This document shows positions 36,238 to 44,914 of a DNA stretch of 64,000 nt, one piece after another (within the stretch, counting starts at the first letter, position 1; each line of letters begins with the position of its first letter). The notes beneath the pieces were generated by a model. The model saw nothing but the letters and a program-made list of their open reading frames with translations. It had not been told where the DNA came from and made no database searches. This DNA is from Alphaproteobacteria bacterium (GTDB lineage: Bacteria; Pseudomonadota; Alphaproteobacteria; ATCC43930; CGMCC-115725), in the NCBI GenBank assembly GCA_019240125.1, contig JAFAYW010000124.1, positions 1 to 64,000 on the forward strand, read 5' to 3'. The position numbers and the translations under genes were made by a program.

Positions 36238-37848
36238 TCACTGCACGGTGGTGACACCCATGGCTCGGCCAAAGCGGCGAGCGCAATCGAGGGCATCGCC
36301 ATATTTGCGCATAGTCGCGGTGTGATGCACCTGTGCCAGGAGAAAGCGCTCGCGATCCCAGGAGCGATTGTTCTGGTAGTCCTCCAGCAGGGTGTGGCCG
36401 ATTTCCTGGTTGTGCGGATCGTTGCCCATCCAACAAGCGAAGAGAGCAAGCTGCTGCACCAGCTTGTCGCGGTCACCGCCATTGTTGAGATAGGCTCGCG
36501 TCCACGCTACTGCCATCGGACCATTGAGTTCCAATACCGCGGCCTCGATCTGTTGCAGAAGGTCCGTACCGGACATCTTGGCGGCCGCTGCTGGAACCTC
36601 CAATGTCGAGGCTGCCGCATCGCCGAGATGATGCTGGTGCCATGCAGCGCGGTTCAGGTATGACGCAGCCGTAAAGAGGAGCTTGATGCGCTGCGGATGG
36701 TCAAAATTGTCCCAGAACCAGGCGAAGGTGTTGAGGTAGTCCGAGCAGTGTTGCGGCAGCGAGAAATTCGTCGAGCCAGCGGTTTCAAGTATCAGTTGCG
36801 CGGCGCCCAATTGAATGATGTCGAGGCAGTTTCGCGGGCTTTTGCCGGCGAGTAATAGATCAGCCAGTAGCGGGATGTAGTTAGGCTCCGGCTCACGGAT
36901 CAGCGCGTGCAGCAGCTTTTGGCTGTTCTCTACCGTCAGCAGCTCGGTGTTGAGCAGAAGAGCGCGCTCCTTTTCGGTCGTGCCCTCATATGGCATTGCA
37001 TGGATCGAGTCTTTCTCGATGAACACGGTGATAATGTTGCCGGCCATCTCGTAGCTGGAGTACCAGCGGGGGCCGACCGCAATGTCGAGTGCGGCGGCAT
37101 ACACCACGTCATGCGCGTTGTCCCAGCCCAGCGCGTCACCCAGCTCGACCATCGCGCGTGCGCGGAATGCCTTGTGCCCGGTGGTATAGGAACGGTTATA
37201 GAGCGCCCGGTCCTGCACATCGATCAGCCCGGCGAACACCGCTTCGGCCAATACCTCGCGGCGTTCGTCGGGATTCTGCATCAGTCCGAGGAAGACGCGA
37301 TAGGCATCGACCACCTGGCCTCGATGCACTAATTGCATCCACTTGTCGAGACGCTCGCGCAGGGTGCCGTCAAGAATCACCGGCTGCTGATCGGACCACC
37401 AGATTTCCGGCGCCGGCGGCGGCCCCGGCGGCGGTGTCCAACCGGGTTTGCGAGCGGCGTGATGACCCGGTGCCTTCAAAATGCGCTGGTTCCAGATGTC
37501 GAGCGCCGTTGGCATGTACCACACGGTGTGCGCATAAGGCAGTCCGGAAAGCTCAGGTGGCAGCAGCTTGCTCATGTGTAATGCGATACGCGCACTTAAC
37601 AAGCAGTGATCGTTCGGAACAAAGTTCACAAAACCATTATCGATGCGTTCGTGATACGGCACATGCGTTATTGGCGCGTGGATGCGAACGCCTTCCGCAA
37701 TCAACTCGGTCAGGGGTCGGCCGGCGCGCAGCAGATCGTAATAAACTTCACTGGCGCCAACTGAATCCCGCGCGAGGATCCGCTCTTCCAGGCGCTGATA
37801 GAGCGAGACAGGCTTTCTTTCGTTACTGGTAACGGGTTGAGGCTGCAT
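36238..37848 (-). CDS. unrecognised His-rich, mainly helical protein
   Basis: About 536 residues, with no signal peptide or membrane segment. I cannot name a family. The sequence looks entirely alpha-helical, with recurrent His/Glu pairs: HVPYHERID and NDHCLLSARIALHMSKLLPPEL in the first third, YTTGHKAFRARAMVELGDALGWDNAHDVVYAAALD in the middle, and HYHH-like WHQHHLG late. The first and second parts look like a loose internal duplication, and the spacing recalls di-metal helical bundles (questin-oxidase-like proteins were considered without convincing motifs). A Pro-rich stretch (PPPGPPPAPE) separates the parts. Starts at 37869, 37854 and 37848 are possible; 37848 has GGAG at proper spacing. 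Divergent from the RutA-like gene across 183 bp, hence likely co-regulated with it. Confidence 0.7.
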   Translation of the reverse strand: MQPQPVTSNERKPVSLYQRLEERILARDSVGASEVYYDLLRAGRPLTELIAEGVRIHAPITHVPYHERIDNGFVNFVPNDHCLLSARIALHMSKLLPPELSGLPYAHTVWYMPTALDIWNQRILKAPGHHAARKPGWTPPPGPPPAPEIWWSDQQPVILDGTLRERLDKWMQLVHRGQVVDAYRVFLGLMQNPDERREVLAEAVFAGLIDVQDRALYNRSYTTGHKAFRARAMVELGDALGWDNAHDVVYAAALDIAVGPRWYSSYEMAGNIITVFIEKDSIHAMPYEGTTEKERALLLNTELLTVENSQKLLHALIREPEPNYIPLLADLLLAGKSPRNCLDIIQLGAAQLILETAGSTNFSLPQHCSDYLNTFAWFWDNFDHPQRIKLLFTAASYLNRAAWHQHHLGDAAASTLEVPAAAAKMSGTDLLQQIEAAVLELNGPMAVAWTRAYLNNGGDRDKLVQQLALFACWMGNDPHNQEIGHTLLEDYQNNRSWDRERFLLAQVHHTATMRKYGDALDCARRFGRAMGVTTVQ

Positions 37849-38031
37849 CTGCATGCTCCACGAAGGCATCGGATTGGCTGGCGCTGTGATTTCCGCAAGT
37901 TTCGGGCCACCCCCTTCACGCCGAGCATACCCATGCGCGTTTCCTGGGGGATCACAGAGCGCGGCTATGCATCGCGCTGAGGCTGGCACCGCGGTTGCAG
38001 GACATCCCCTACTCAGGCGGAGATCGTCTTC

Positions 38032-39114
38032 ATGCAAGTCGGTGTGTTTATCCCGATCGGCAATAACGGGTGGCTCGTCTCGACGACGTCGCCGCAATAC
38101 ATCCCGAGCTTCGACCTCAATCGCGAGGTGGTTCAGAGGGCCGAGCAATACGGCTTCGACTTTGCCCTTTCCATGATCAAATTGCACGGGTTCGGCGGCC
38201 CATCGCAATACTGGGACTACAACCTCGAATCGTTCACATTGATGGCTGGATTGGCCGCCGTTACGAGCCGCATCCAGCTATTTGCGTCAGTGGCCGTGTT
38301 GACGATGCCCGCGCCTCTCGCGGCGCGCATGTCGGTGACAATCGACTCGATCTCTCACGGCCGCTTTGGGCTGAACATCGTCACCGGCTGGCAGATGCGC
38401 GAATATTCGCAGATGGGCATCTGGCCCGGCGAGACGCACTACCTGCATCGCTACGATTATTGCGGCGAATACGTCTCGATCCTGAAAGAGCTGTGGGCCG
38501 ATGGGCGCAGCGACCTGAAGGGCGAATATTTTACGATGGACGATTGTCGGCTGCTGCCTAAACCGCAGGCCCACATCCCAATCATCTGCGCGGCACAGAG
38601 CGATCGCGGCACCAGGTTTGCCGCCGAATATGGCGACTATAATTTCTGCGCCAGCCTTGGAGTGAACGAGCCGATGCGGGTGGCACACAGCGTCTCGCGC
38701 CTGGTTACCGCTACCAAAGAAGCCGGCCGAACCGTGCCGGCCCTGTTGCTGACGATGGTCATCGCCGACGAAACCGATGAGGCGGCACTGGCGCGGTGGG
38801 GTCACTACGTTGACGGCACTGATTTCGAGGCACTTGCCTACCGCGACGAGCAGTCGACGATGGACAGCAACCCCGACCCCTACTCGACCGCACGCCGTCG
38901 CCTGTCACATGGCAGCGCCCTCTTGCCCTGCAGCCACGGCGTACTGGTCGGCTCATATGCCAAGGTTGCGCATTTACTCGACGAGATGGCGACAATCCCC
39001 GGCGTCGCGGGCGTGATGCTAACCTTCGACGATTTCATCAAGGGCGTCGACACCTTCGGCCGGCATGTGCAGCCCTTGATGGCGTCGCGGGCACAGGTGG
39101 CCGCGGCGGCATGA
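38032..39114 (+). CDS. rutA: RutA-like pyrimidine oxygenase (LLM flavoprotein)
   Basis: A 360-residue luciferase-like FMN monooxygenase that matches RutA along its length: MQVGVFIPIGNNGWLVSTTS, QYGFDFALSMIKLHGFGG, LESFTLMAGLAAVTSRIQL, SISHGRFGLNIVTGWQMREYSQMGIWPG, RYDYCGEYV, and VGSYAKVAHLLDEMATIPGVAGVMLTFDDF. RutA opens the uracil ring with flavin-activated oxygen. The remaining rut genes (B-G) are absent from this window and the gene instead leads a Liv-type transporter operon, so it may act on a related N-heterocycle or imported pyrimidine. Its TGA overlaps the next ATG (ATGA). Confidence 0.82.
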   Translation: MQVGVFIPIGNNGWLVSTTSPQYIPSFDLNREVVQRAEQYGFDFALSMIKLHGFGGPSQYWDYNLESFTLMAGLAAVTSRIQLFASVAVLTMPAPLAARMSVTIDSISHGRFGLNIVTGWQMREYSQMGIWPGETHYLHRYDYCGEYVSILKELWADGRSDLKGEYFTMDDCRLLPKPQAHIPIICAAQSDRGTRFAAEYGDYNFCASLGVNEPMRVAHSVSRLVTATKEAGRTVPALLLTMVIADETDEAALARWGHYVDGTDFEALAYRDEQSTMDSNPDPYSTARRRLSHGSALLPCSHGVLVGSYAKVAHLLDEMATIPGVAGVMLTFDDFIKGVDTFGRHVQPLMASRAQVAAAA

Positions 39115-40274
39115 TCGCCACCCCCCTCACCCGGCGGTATCTCGCGAAACTCGGGGCCGGGACCTGTCTCGCGCTCGCAGCGCCCGCAATTCTGGCACAT
39201 GCCGCTCCGGCCAGCCTCCATCTGGGTCAGATCGAGTCGTTGACGGGTCCGTCCTCGCCGGCCGGGTTGCGCGGTCGCGCCGGCACTGAGGTGGCGATCG
39301 CCGATCTGAACAAGAACGGTATCGAGATCGGCGGGACGACCTACAAGATCGAGACAACCGTCGGCGACTGCGCGAACGATGCCCGCCAAGCCATCACATT
39401 GCTGCGGCAATACGCGGCCACCGACATGCTCTGCTCGATCGGCCCGACCAATTCAGTTGGGTATGTGCCGATCGTACCCGTCGCCGGACAGCTTAATTTC
39501 GCGATTGTCGGTGACGGTTCGGTGGCGGTGATCAAGGCCTGGAACCCCTATGCCTACCGGGTGAACCCGACCAATGCGAGCGCCACGCCTGTGTTGCTGC
39601 AGAAAGTCATCGCCAGGGACAAGGTAAGACGTCTCGCGGTGCTGTACGACCAGACGCAGGACGGCCAGCGCGCAGACTCCGATATGTGCAAGCAACTCGC
39701 CGGCAAACTCAGCTATGAGATCATCGCCTTTGAGGCGTTCCGGACGGGCGACCCTGATTTCTCACCACAGATCTCGACAATCCGCGCGGCCAAACCAGAC
39801 GCGATCTTCCTTGCCGCGGCACCCGGCGACGGCATCAAGATGGTCCCGCAGATCCGCGATGCTGGTCTCGAAGTTCCGCTGCTCACCGGCTCCGGTGCCT
39901 TCCAGGACCCGGTTTACTGGACCGGAACAAAGGGCCTGATAAAGGGCTGTTACACCTGGATATCGCTCGATCTGCAGAACCCCGCCAACCCCGCCCTGAA
40001 TGCGTTTGTCGAGGCATACCGCGCATCGCATGAGGGGCAGATCCCGGCGGCCAACGCGACGTTCGGAGCGGACGCGCTCTACGCCGTCGTCGCTGCGCTG
40101 AAGATGGCCGGCAAGGCAGAACGCGGTTTACTGAACGAGGCGCTGGCGGCGCTCGACACCACAACCCCGCTGGGCACTCACGTGCAGTTCAAGAACCCAC
40201 CGAGCGGCGACAATCTCGACCCATCGGTACTGGCTGTACAGGTTAATGGGCCCGGCAGCTATCTCGCGGTGTGA
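39111..40274 (+). CDS. ABC transporter substrate-binding protein, Tat-type signal (copy 1)
   Basis: A 387-residue type I periplasmic binding protein. The N-terminus has a twin-arginine motif (LTRRYLAKLGAGTCLALAAPAIL), suggesting export by Tat. The mature part opens LHLGQIESLTGPSSPAG and has GPTNSVGYVPIVPVAGQ, LAVLYDQTQDGQRADSDMC and FEAFRTGDPDFSPQI. It is about as long as, and clearly homologous along its length to, the next gene, a tandem duplication. It overlaps rutA by four bases, so transport and oxidation are linked. Ligand unknown. Confidence 0.9.
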   Translation: MIATPLTRRYLAKLGAGTCLALAAPAILAHAAPASLHLGQIESLTGPSSPAGLRGRAGTEVAIADLNKNGIEIGGTTYKIETTVGDCANDARQAITLLRQYAATDMLCSIGPTNSVGYVPIVPVAGQLNFAIVGDGSVAVIKAWNPYAYRVNPTNASATPVLLQKVIARDKVRRLAVLYDQTQDGQRADSDMCKQLAGKLSYEIIAFEAFRTGDPDFSPQISTIRAAKPDAIFLAAAPGDGIKMVPQIRDAGLEVPLLTGSGAFQDPVYWTGTKGLIKGCYTWISLDLQNPANPALNAFVEAYRASHEGQIPAANATFGADALYAVVAALKMAGKAERGLLNEALAALDTTTPLGTHVQFKNPPSGDNLDPSVLAVQVNGPGSYLAV

Positions 40275-40311
40275 GCGGGTGCTGCGGCAGACCAGGGAAG
40301 CGGAGGACATC

Positions 40312-41493
40312 GTGCGGCGTTCACCCATTTTCAGAACCGGGCCGAGCCTGACCAGGCGACGCTTTGGCGCCGGCCTCGCGGTTGGGGCCGGGGCGTTTTT
40401 GGCGCCATCGATTCTACGCGGCGCCGAGCCGGACGCGATCCGGGTGGGGCAGACGGAGGCGCTGACAGGACCGTCTTCTGCCTATGGCATTCGCGCCGCC
40501 AACGGGGCGAAGCTCGCGGTCGAGCAGATCAATGCGACCGGCGTACAGATCGGCGGCGCGACATACAAGTTCGATTTCTCCTTTAACGACATGGCAAATG
40601 ACACGCGCCAGGCAGTGACACTGCTCCGGCAATACGCCTCGCAAAGCGACATTATCTGCGGCATCGGCCCGACAAATTCGGTCGGGTTCGTCGGTATGGT
40701 GCCGGTCGCCGAACAGCTGAGCTTTCCCTTGATCGGAGACGGCTCAGGCGTGCCGTTGAAGGAATGGAACAGCTGGGTAGTACGGGTTAATCCAGTGAAC
40801 GCCACCGGCACGCCGGTCCTGCTTAAGAAAATCGTCGCGAAAGAGAAGATCAAACGCCTCGGCGTTATTTTTGATCAGACGCAGGACAGCCAGCGCTCCG
40901 ATGCGGAGATCTGTAAATCGTCCGCCGGTTTGATCGGCTACGAGGTTGTTTCCTACGAGGCGTTCCGCACCGGCGACCAGGATTTCTCGCCACAGATCGC
41001 TTCGCTGCGCGCCAACAAGCCGGATGCGATCTTTGTCGCGGCGGCAATGGGCGACGGCGTCAAGGTGGTGACTCAAATCCGCGAGGCAGGCTTTGACAAG
41101 TCACTGATCTCGGGAGTCAGCTCGTTTACCGATCCGCTCTATTGGGACAGCACCAAGGGCGGGGTCAAGGACGGATTCTGCTGGCTGGCTGCCGACCTGC
41201 AGGCGCCGAGCCCATCATTGAAGAAGTTTCTTGACGACTACAAAGCCAGATACGACCAGCAGGCCACCGCCTATTGCGCCTATGGCGCCGATGCTGTGTT
41301 CACCCTCGCCGCCGCGTTGCAAAAGGCCGGTAAGGTCGATCGCATGGCTCTGCGCGACGTGGTCACTAAGATCGACCACACGACCCCGCTCGGCACCCAC
41401 GTCAAGTTCAACAACCCGCCCAACGGGGAAAATCTCGACCCGACAATTGTCACGGTTCAGGCGACCGGGCGCGGCGTCTATCAGTCAATTTAA
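40312..41493 (+). CDS. ABC transporter substrate-binding protein, Tat-type signal (copy 2)
   Basis: A 393-residue binding protein paralogous to the preceding one: IRVGQTEALTGPSSAYG, GPTNSVGFVGMVPVAEQ, LGVIFDQTQDSQRSDAEIC and YEAFRTGDQDFSPQI align position for position. The start is GTG at 40312, with GGAGG five bases upstream; it gives a twin-arginine signal (LTRRRFGAGLAVGAGAFLAPSIL). The upstream frame is open to 40246 but overlaps the previous gene. Two binding proteins for one permease pair suggest two related ligands. Confidence 0.9.
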   Translation: MRRSPIFRTGPSLTRRRFGAGLAVGAGAFLAPSILRGAEPDAIRVGQTEALTGPSSAYGIRAANGAKLAVEQINATGVQIGGATYKFDFSFNDMANDTRQAVTLLRQYASQSDIICGIGPTNSVGFVGMVPVAEQLSFPLIGDGSGVPLKEWNSWVVRVNPVNATGTPVLLKKIVAKEKIKRLGVIFDQTQDSQRSDAEICKSSAGLIGYEVVSYEAFRTGDQDFSPQIASLRANKPDAIFVAAAMGDGVKVVTQIREAGFDKSLISGVSSFTDPLYWDSTKGGVKDGFCWLAADLQAPSPSLKKFLDDYKARYDQQATAYCAYGADAVFTLAAALQKAGKVDRMALRDVVTKIDHTTPLGTHVKFNNPPNGENLDPTIVTVQATGRGVYQSI

Positions 41494-41508
41494 GCCGTCC
41501 GCAGCGTC

Positions 41509-42297
41509 ATGCTTGAAATCGTGGGATTGACCAAACGGTTTGGCGGGCTTCTCGCCGTCAACTCGGTCGACTTCGCGGTCGAGCCAGGCGAAGTGGTGTC
41601 GCTGGTCGGGCCGAACGGTGCCGGCAAGACCACCGTATTCAATCTGGTCACCGGCGTCTTGTGGCCCGATGCGGGCAAGGTGTGGTTTAACGGAACCGAT
41701 GTCACCGGTCTGGCAGCGCATCGCCGCGCGCGGCTCGGCATGGCTCGGACGTTCCAGAACATCCGCCTGTTCAGCCACCTCAATGCGCTTGAAAACGTCA
41801 TGGTCGGACTTGTCTCACAAGGACGCGCCGGCGTGCTGGCGTCGCTGGCCTGCACCCGCGCGGAGCGCACCGAGCGCCGCGATCTGATCGAACACGCCGA
41901 GCGTCTCTTGGACTGGGTCGGCGTCGGCGATAACCGGTTTCGCCTTCCAGGCCACCTGCCCTATGGCGATCAGCGCAAAGTCGAGATTGCCAGAGCGCTC
42001 GGGCTTAAACCCAAATTGCTGATCCTCGACGAGCCGACAGCGGGAATGGTCGCGAAGGAGGCGCATGGGGTGATCGACCTGATTGCACAGTTGCGCGCCA
42101 CCGGCGTCGCTCTACTGCTGATCGAGCACAACATGAACGTCGTGATGGCGGCATCAGATCGCATCGTCGTGATCAGCTCTGGCGCTAAGATCGCGGAAGG
42201 ACCGCCGGCCGCGATCCGCGCCGATCCACAAGTGATCGAAGCCTATCTCGGCACCGAGGACGATGATGCAGAGGGTGATGCCGAGGGAGAAGAATGA
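41509..42297 (+). CDS. livG: ABC transporter ATP-binding protein LivG (system 2)
   Basis: A 262-residue ABC ATPase of the LivG type. Walker A is GPNGAGKTT (about 34-42), the LivG-specific MARTFQNIRLFSHLNALENVMVG follows, the signature region is LPYGDQRKVEIARALG, Walker B LLILDEPTAGM, and the switch is IEHNMNVVM. The tail is acidic (EDDDAEGDAEGEE). It overlaps the next gene by four bases (ATGA) and starts 15 bp after the second binding protein. Confidence 0.93.
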   Translation: MLEIVGLTKRFGGLLAVNSVDFAVEPGEVVSLVGPNGAGKTTVFNLVTGVLWPDAGKVWFNGTDVTGLAAHRRARLGMARTFQNIRLFSHLNALENVMVGLVSQGRAGVLASLACTRAERTERRDLIEHAERLLDWVGVGDNRFRLPGHLPYGDQRKVEIARALGLKPKLLILDEPTAGMVAKEAHGVIDLIAQLRATGVALLLIEHNMNVVMAASDRIVVISSGAKIAEGPPAAIRADPQVIEAYLGTEDDDAEGDAEGEE

Positions 42298-43016
42298 CAG
42301 CCCTCCTCCGCATCGACGATCTGGCGCTGTCTTACGGCGCGGTGCCGGCGGTCGACGGCGTATCGCTTGAGATCGAACCCGGCGAACTGCGCGTCATTTT
42401 AGGCGCCAATGGGGCCGGCAAGACGACAATCATCAAGGCGATCCTCGGGCTGAAGCGTCCCCATAGAGGCACATTGCGATATAACGGCGAGTACGATCTG
42501 GCGTCGCTGAAGCCGCACCAGATACACGGCCTCGGCATCGCATGGGTGCCCGAGGGGCGGCAGCTCTGGCACACGATGTCAGTGTTCGACAACATACGCA
42601 TGGGAGCCTTTGAATCGAAAGACCATGCCGCCGTTGCGCGTCGCATCGATGAGATGTTCGCGCGCTTTCCACGTCTGCGAGAGCGGCGCGAACAGCTCGC
42701 CGGCTCGCTCAGCGGCGGTGAGCAGCAGATGGTGGCGATCGCCCGTGCGCTGGTCTCCGGGCCGCGCCTGTTACTGATGGACGAACCGTCGCTGGGGTTG
42801 GCGCCGCTCGTGGTGCGCGACGTGTTCGCGCTGACCCGCGAGATTAACGCCATGGGCATCGCGATTCTGATGGTCGAGCAGAATGCCCGACAGGCGCTGC
42901 GGGTGGCGGATGCCGCCTATCTGCTCGAAACCGGTCACATCGTCGATCAGGGGCCGGCAAAGGAGATCGCCGGCCGCGACAGCGTCAAGGCCGTGTTCCT
43001 CGGCGGTGCGGCATGA
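42294..43016 (+). CDS. livF: ABC transporter ATP-binding protein LivF (system 2)
   Basis: A 240-residue LivF-type ATPase: Walker A GANGAGKTT, WVPEGRQLWHTMSVFDNIRMG, signature LSGGEQQMVAIARAL, Walker B LLLMDEPSLGLAP and switch VEQNARQAL. It forms the heterodimeric motor with the overlapping livG product. It shares only general LivF similarity with the first system at 22463, which has a variant Walker A. Confidence 0.93.
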   Translation: MTALLRIDDLALSYGAVPAVDGVSLEIEPGELRVILGANGAGKTTIIKAILGLKRPHRGTLRYNGEYDLASLKPHQIHGLGIAWVPEGRQLWHTMSVFDNIRMGAFESKDHAAVARRIDEMFARFPRLRERREQLAGSLSGGEQQMVAIARALVSGPRLLLMDEPSLGLAPLVVRDVFALTREINAMGIAILMVEQNARQALRVADAAYLLETGHIVDQGPAKEIAGRDSVKAVFLGGAA

Positions 43017-43038
43017 TGGCTAATCAGGCAAGGGGCAC

Positions 43039-43917
43039 ATGATGGACCTGTTGTTGCAGCAGGCCTGCAATGGGTTGGTGATCGGCAGCACCTACGCCGT
43101 TGTGGCACTCGGCTTCGCACTCGCCTTCTCGGTATTACGGGTGGTGCATTTCGCGCATCCCGACATCTTCATGATCGGCATGTTTTCGGGGCTTGTGGCG
43201 GCAAATTACTGGCCGGCGCTGGGTTTGGTAACTGCTATCCTGACCGGAGCGGCTGGCGCCGCTGCAATGGGCTATTTCGCCGAGCGGACGATTATCGGGC
43301 CATTGCGTGGCCGCGACATGCTGACGACGCTGATTGGCACGCTCGGGCTGTCGATTGTGCTGCAGAACGGCATGGCCTTGATCGTCGGGCCTGACCCGGT
43401 CGCCTATCCGGCCCTGATCCCGGCAAAATTCTTTGATATTGGTCCAGTCATGCTGACCCTACGGCAGATCGTCAATCTCGGTCTGTCTGTCGTGCTGCTC
43501 GGGCTCGTGAGCCTGTTCGTCCGCTTTACGAAGACGGGCAGAGCCACCCGTGCGATTGCCGAGCGGCCGGATGTCGCCGCCGCTTTCGGGGTCGATGTCG
43601 CACGCATTTGCCAGATCACGATCGTCTTCGCATCAGGCCTAGCCGGAGTGGCGGCGGTGTCAGTCGGCTCCCTGTACGGGTCAGCCTCTGCGTTTGTTGG
43701 ACTGCTCTATGGGCTGAAGGCCTTCACCTGCATGCTGGTGGCCGGCAACCGGCACATCGAAGGTGTCGTGGCTGTGGCGATCGGTCTCGGCATCGTCGAA
43801 GCGCTGGTTACCGGCTATGTGTCGTCGAGCATGAAAGACGCTGCCGCGTTTGTTGTGCTGATCGGGGTCCTTTACGTGCGGCCGAACGGCATGTTCGGCT
43901 CCTACGCCGCAACCTGA
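43039..43917 (+). CDS. livH: ABC transporter permease LivH (system 2)
   Basis: A 292-residue permease with LivH features: GLVIGSTYAVVALGFALAFSVLRVVHFAHPD at the N-terminus, a coupling loop RFTKTGRATRAIAERPDVAAAFGVDVARI, and YGLKAFTCMLVAGNRHIEGVV in place of the common LGG-GSxxGA stretch. AAGGGG lies before the start, where ATG ATG is doubled. The divergence from canonical LivH fits a ligand other than branched-chain amino acids. Confidence 0.9.
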   Translation: MMDLLLQQACNGLVIGSTYAVVALGFALAFSVLRVVHFAHPDIFMIGMFSGLVAANYWPALGLVTAILTGAAGAAAMGYFAERTIIGPLRGRDMLTTLIGTLGLSIVLQNGMALIVGPDPVAYPALIPAKFFDIGPVMLTLRQIVNLGLSVVLLGLVSLFVRFTKTGRATRAIAERPDVAAAFGVDVARICQITIVFASGLAGVAAVSVGSLYGSASAFVGLLYGLKAFTCMLVAGNRHIEGVVAVAIGLGIVEALVTGYVSSSMKDAAAFVVLIGVLYVRPNGMFGSYAAT

Positions 43918-43929
43918 AGGAGGTACGCC

Positions 43930-44859
43930 GTGCCGAGTTTCGGGTTTTTCGAGCCCATCCTGATCTTTACGCTGCTGAACGTAACGATGGCGCTGGGTCT
44001 CTACATCACGGCGCTGTCGGGGCAGCTGTCCATGGCAACGGCGGCGATCGCCGGTGTCGGCGGCTATCTCTCCGGCGTTTTGACGGTAAAGTTCGGCGTG
44101 CCTTTCGCCGCTGCGGTAGCCGCCGCTACTATTGCCGGCAGCCTGGTCGGCGCCACGCTGGCGTTGCTGACCGCAAAGATGCGCGACTTCATCTTGAAGC
44201 TAACCACGCTGGCCTTTGGTGAAGCCTTAGCGGTGGTCGCGTTCAACTGGGACTACATCGGTGGCGCTAACAGCTTCACCGGGCTCCAGCTTCATACCGG
44301 GCTTGGCACTTGTGCGCTGGCTGTCGCGGTTGCGTTGTTTGTGGCGTGGCGGTTCGACCGGTCGCGCCTCGGGCTGGCGGCACGGGCGGTGCGTGATGAT
44401 CCGCTGGCCGCAGGAGCGATGGGAATTTCAGTGCCGGGGATTCGCATCACCACCTTCGCGCTTGGCGCCGCCATCGTTGGCATGGCCGGCGCGATCCAAG
44501 CGCATTACGTGCTGGTGGTCAGCCCGTCCGATCTCGGTTTCTTCGTATCGCTCAACTACATCATCTTCCTGCTGTTCGGCGGGTTGCAGACGATGTGGGG
44601 GCCGATCCTGGGCGCGATACTTCTGACCGTGTTGCCTGAGGCGCTGCGCTTCGCGAACGAATACCGACTGATCGCCTATGGAATGATCATCATCGCAGTC
44701 GTGTTGTGGCGGCCGGATGGCTTGCTACGTCGCGTGCCGCTTGGGATACCGCTGAACCTGTTTGGCTTGAAGCTCAGCTCCGGCCGCCCAAGGCGCTCGC
44801 CGACTCTGCCGCCACGAGACCTGCTGTTGGGCGAACTCTCCGGCGGTCCGGCGGAATAG
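43930..44859 (+). CDS. livM: ABC transporter permease LivM (system 2)
   Basis: A 309-residue permease starting at GTG 43930, which has a strong AAGGAGG upstream. It has MALGLYITALSGQLSMATAAIAGVGGYLSG, the coupling loop LGLAARAVRDDPLAAGAMGISVPGIRI, and VSLNYIIFLLFGGLQTMWGPILGAILLT. Here LivM is separate from LivG, unlike the fused version in the first Liv cluster, so the two clusters are not recent copies. Last gene of the rutA-led operon. Confidence 0.92.
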   Translation: MPSFGFFEPILIFTLLNVTMALGLYITALSGQLSMATAAIAGVGGYLSGVLTVKFGVPFAAAVAAATIAGSLVGATLALLTAKMRDFILKLTTLAFGEALAVVAFNWDYIGGANSFTGLQLHTGLGTCALAVAVALFVAWRFDRSRLGLAARAVRDDPLAAGAMGISVPGIRITTFALGAAIVGMAGAIQAHYVLVVSPSDLGFFVSLNYIIFLLFGGLQTMWGPILGAILLTVLPEALRFANEYRLIAYGMIIIAVVLWRPDGLLRRVPLGIPLNLFGLKLSSGRPRRSPTLPPRDLLLGELSGGPAE

Positions 44860-44880
44860 CTAAGCTCTTTACCCCGCGAC

Positions 44881-44903
44881 CCGGCGTTCACCCTGATCGC
44901 CGG
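44881..44903. terminator. hairpin between convergent genes
   Basis: CCGGCG (44881-44886) and CGCCGG (44898-44903) around an 11-base loop, in the 55-bp gap between livM and the convergent acyl-CoA dehydrogenase gene. No T-tract. Confidence 0.4.
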
Positions 44904-44914
44904 AGTACTATGGC

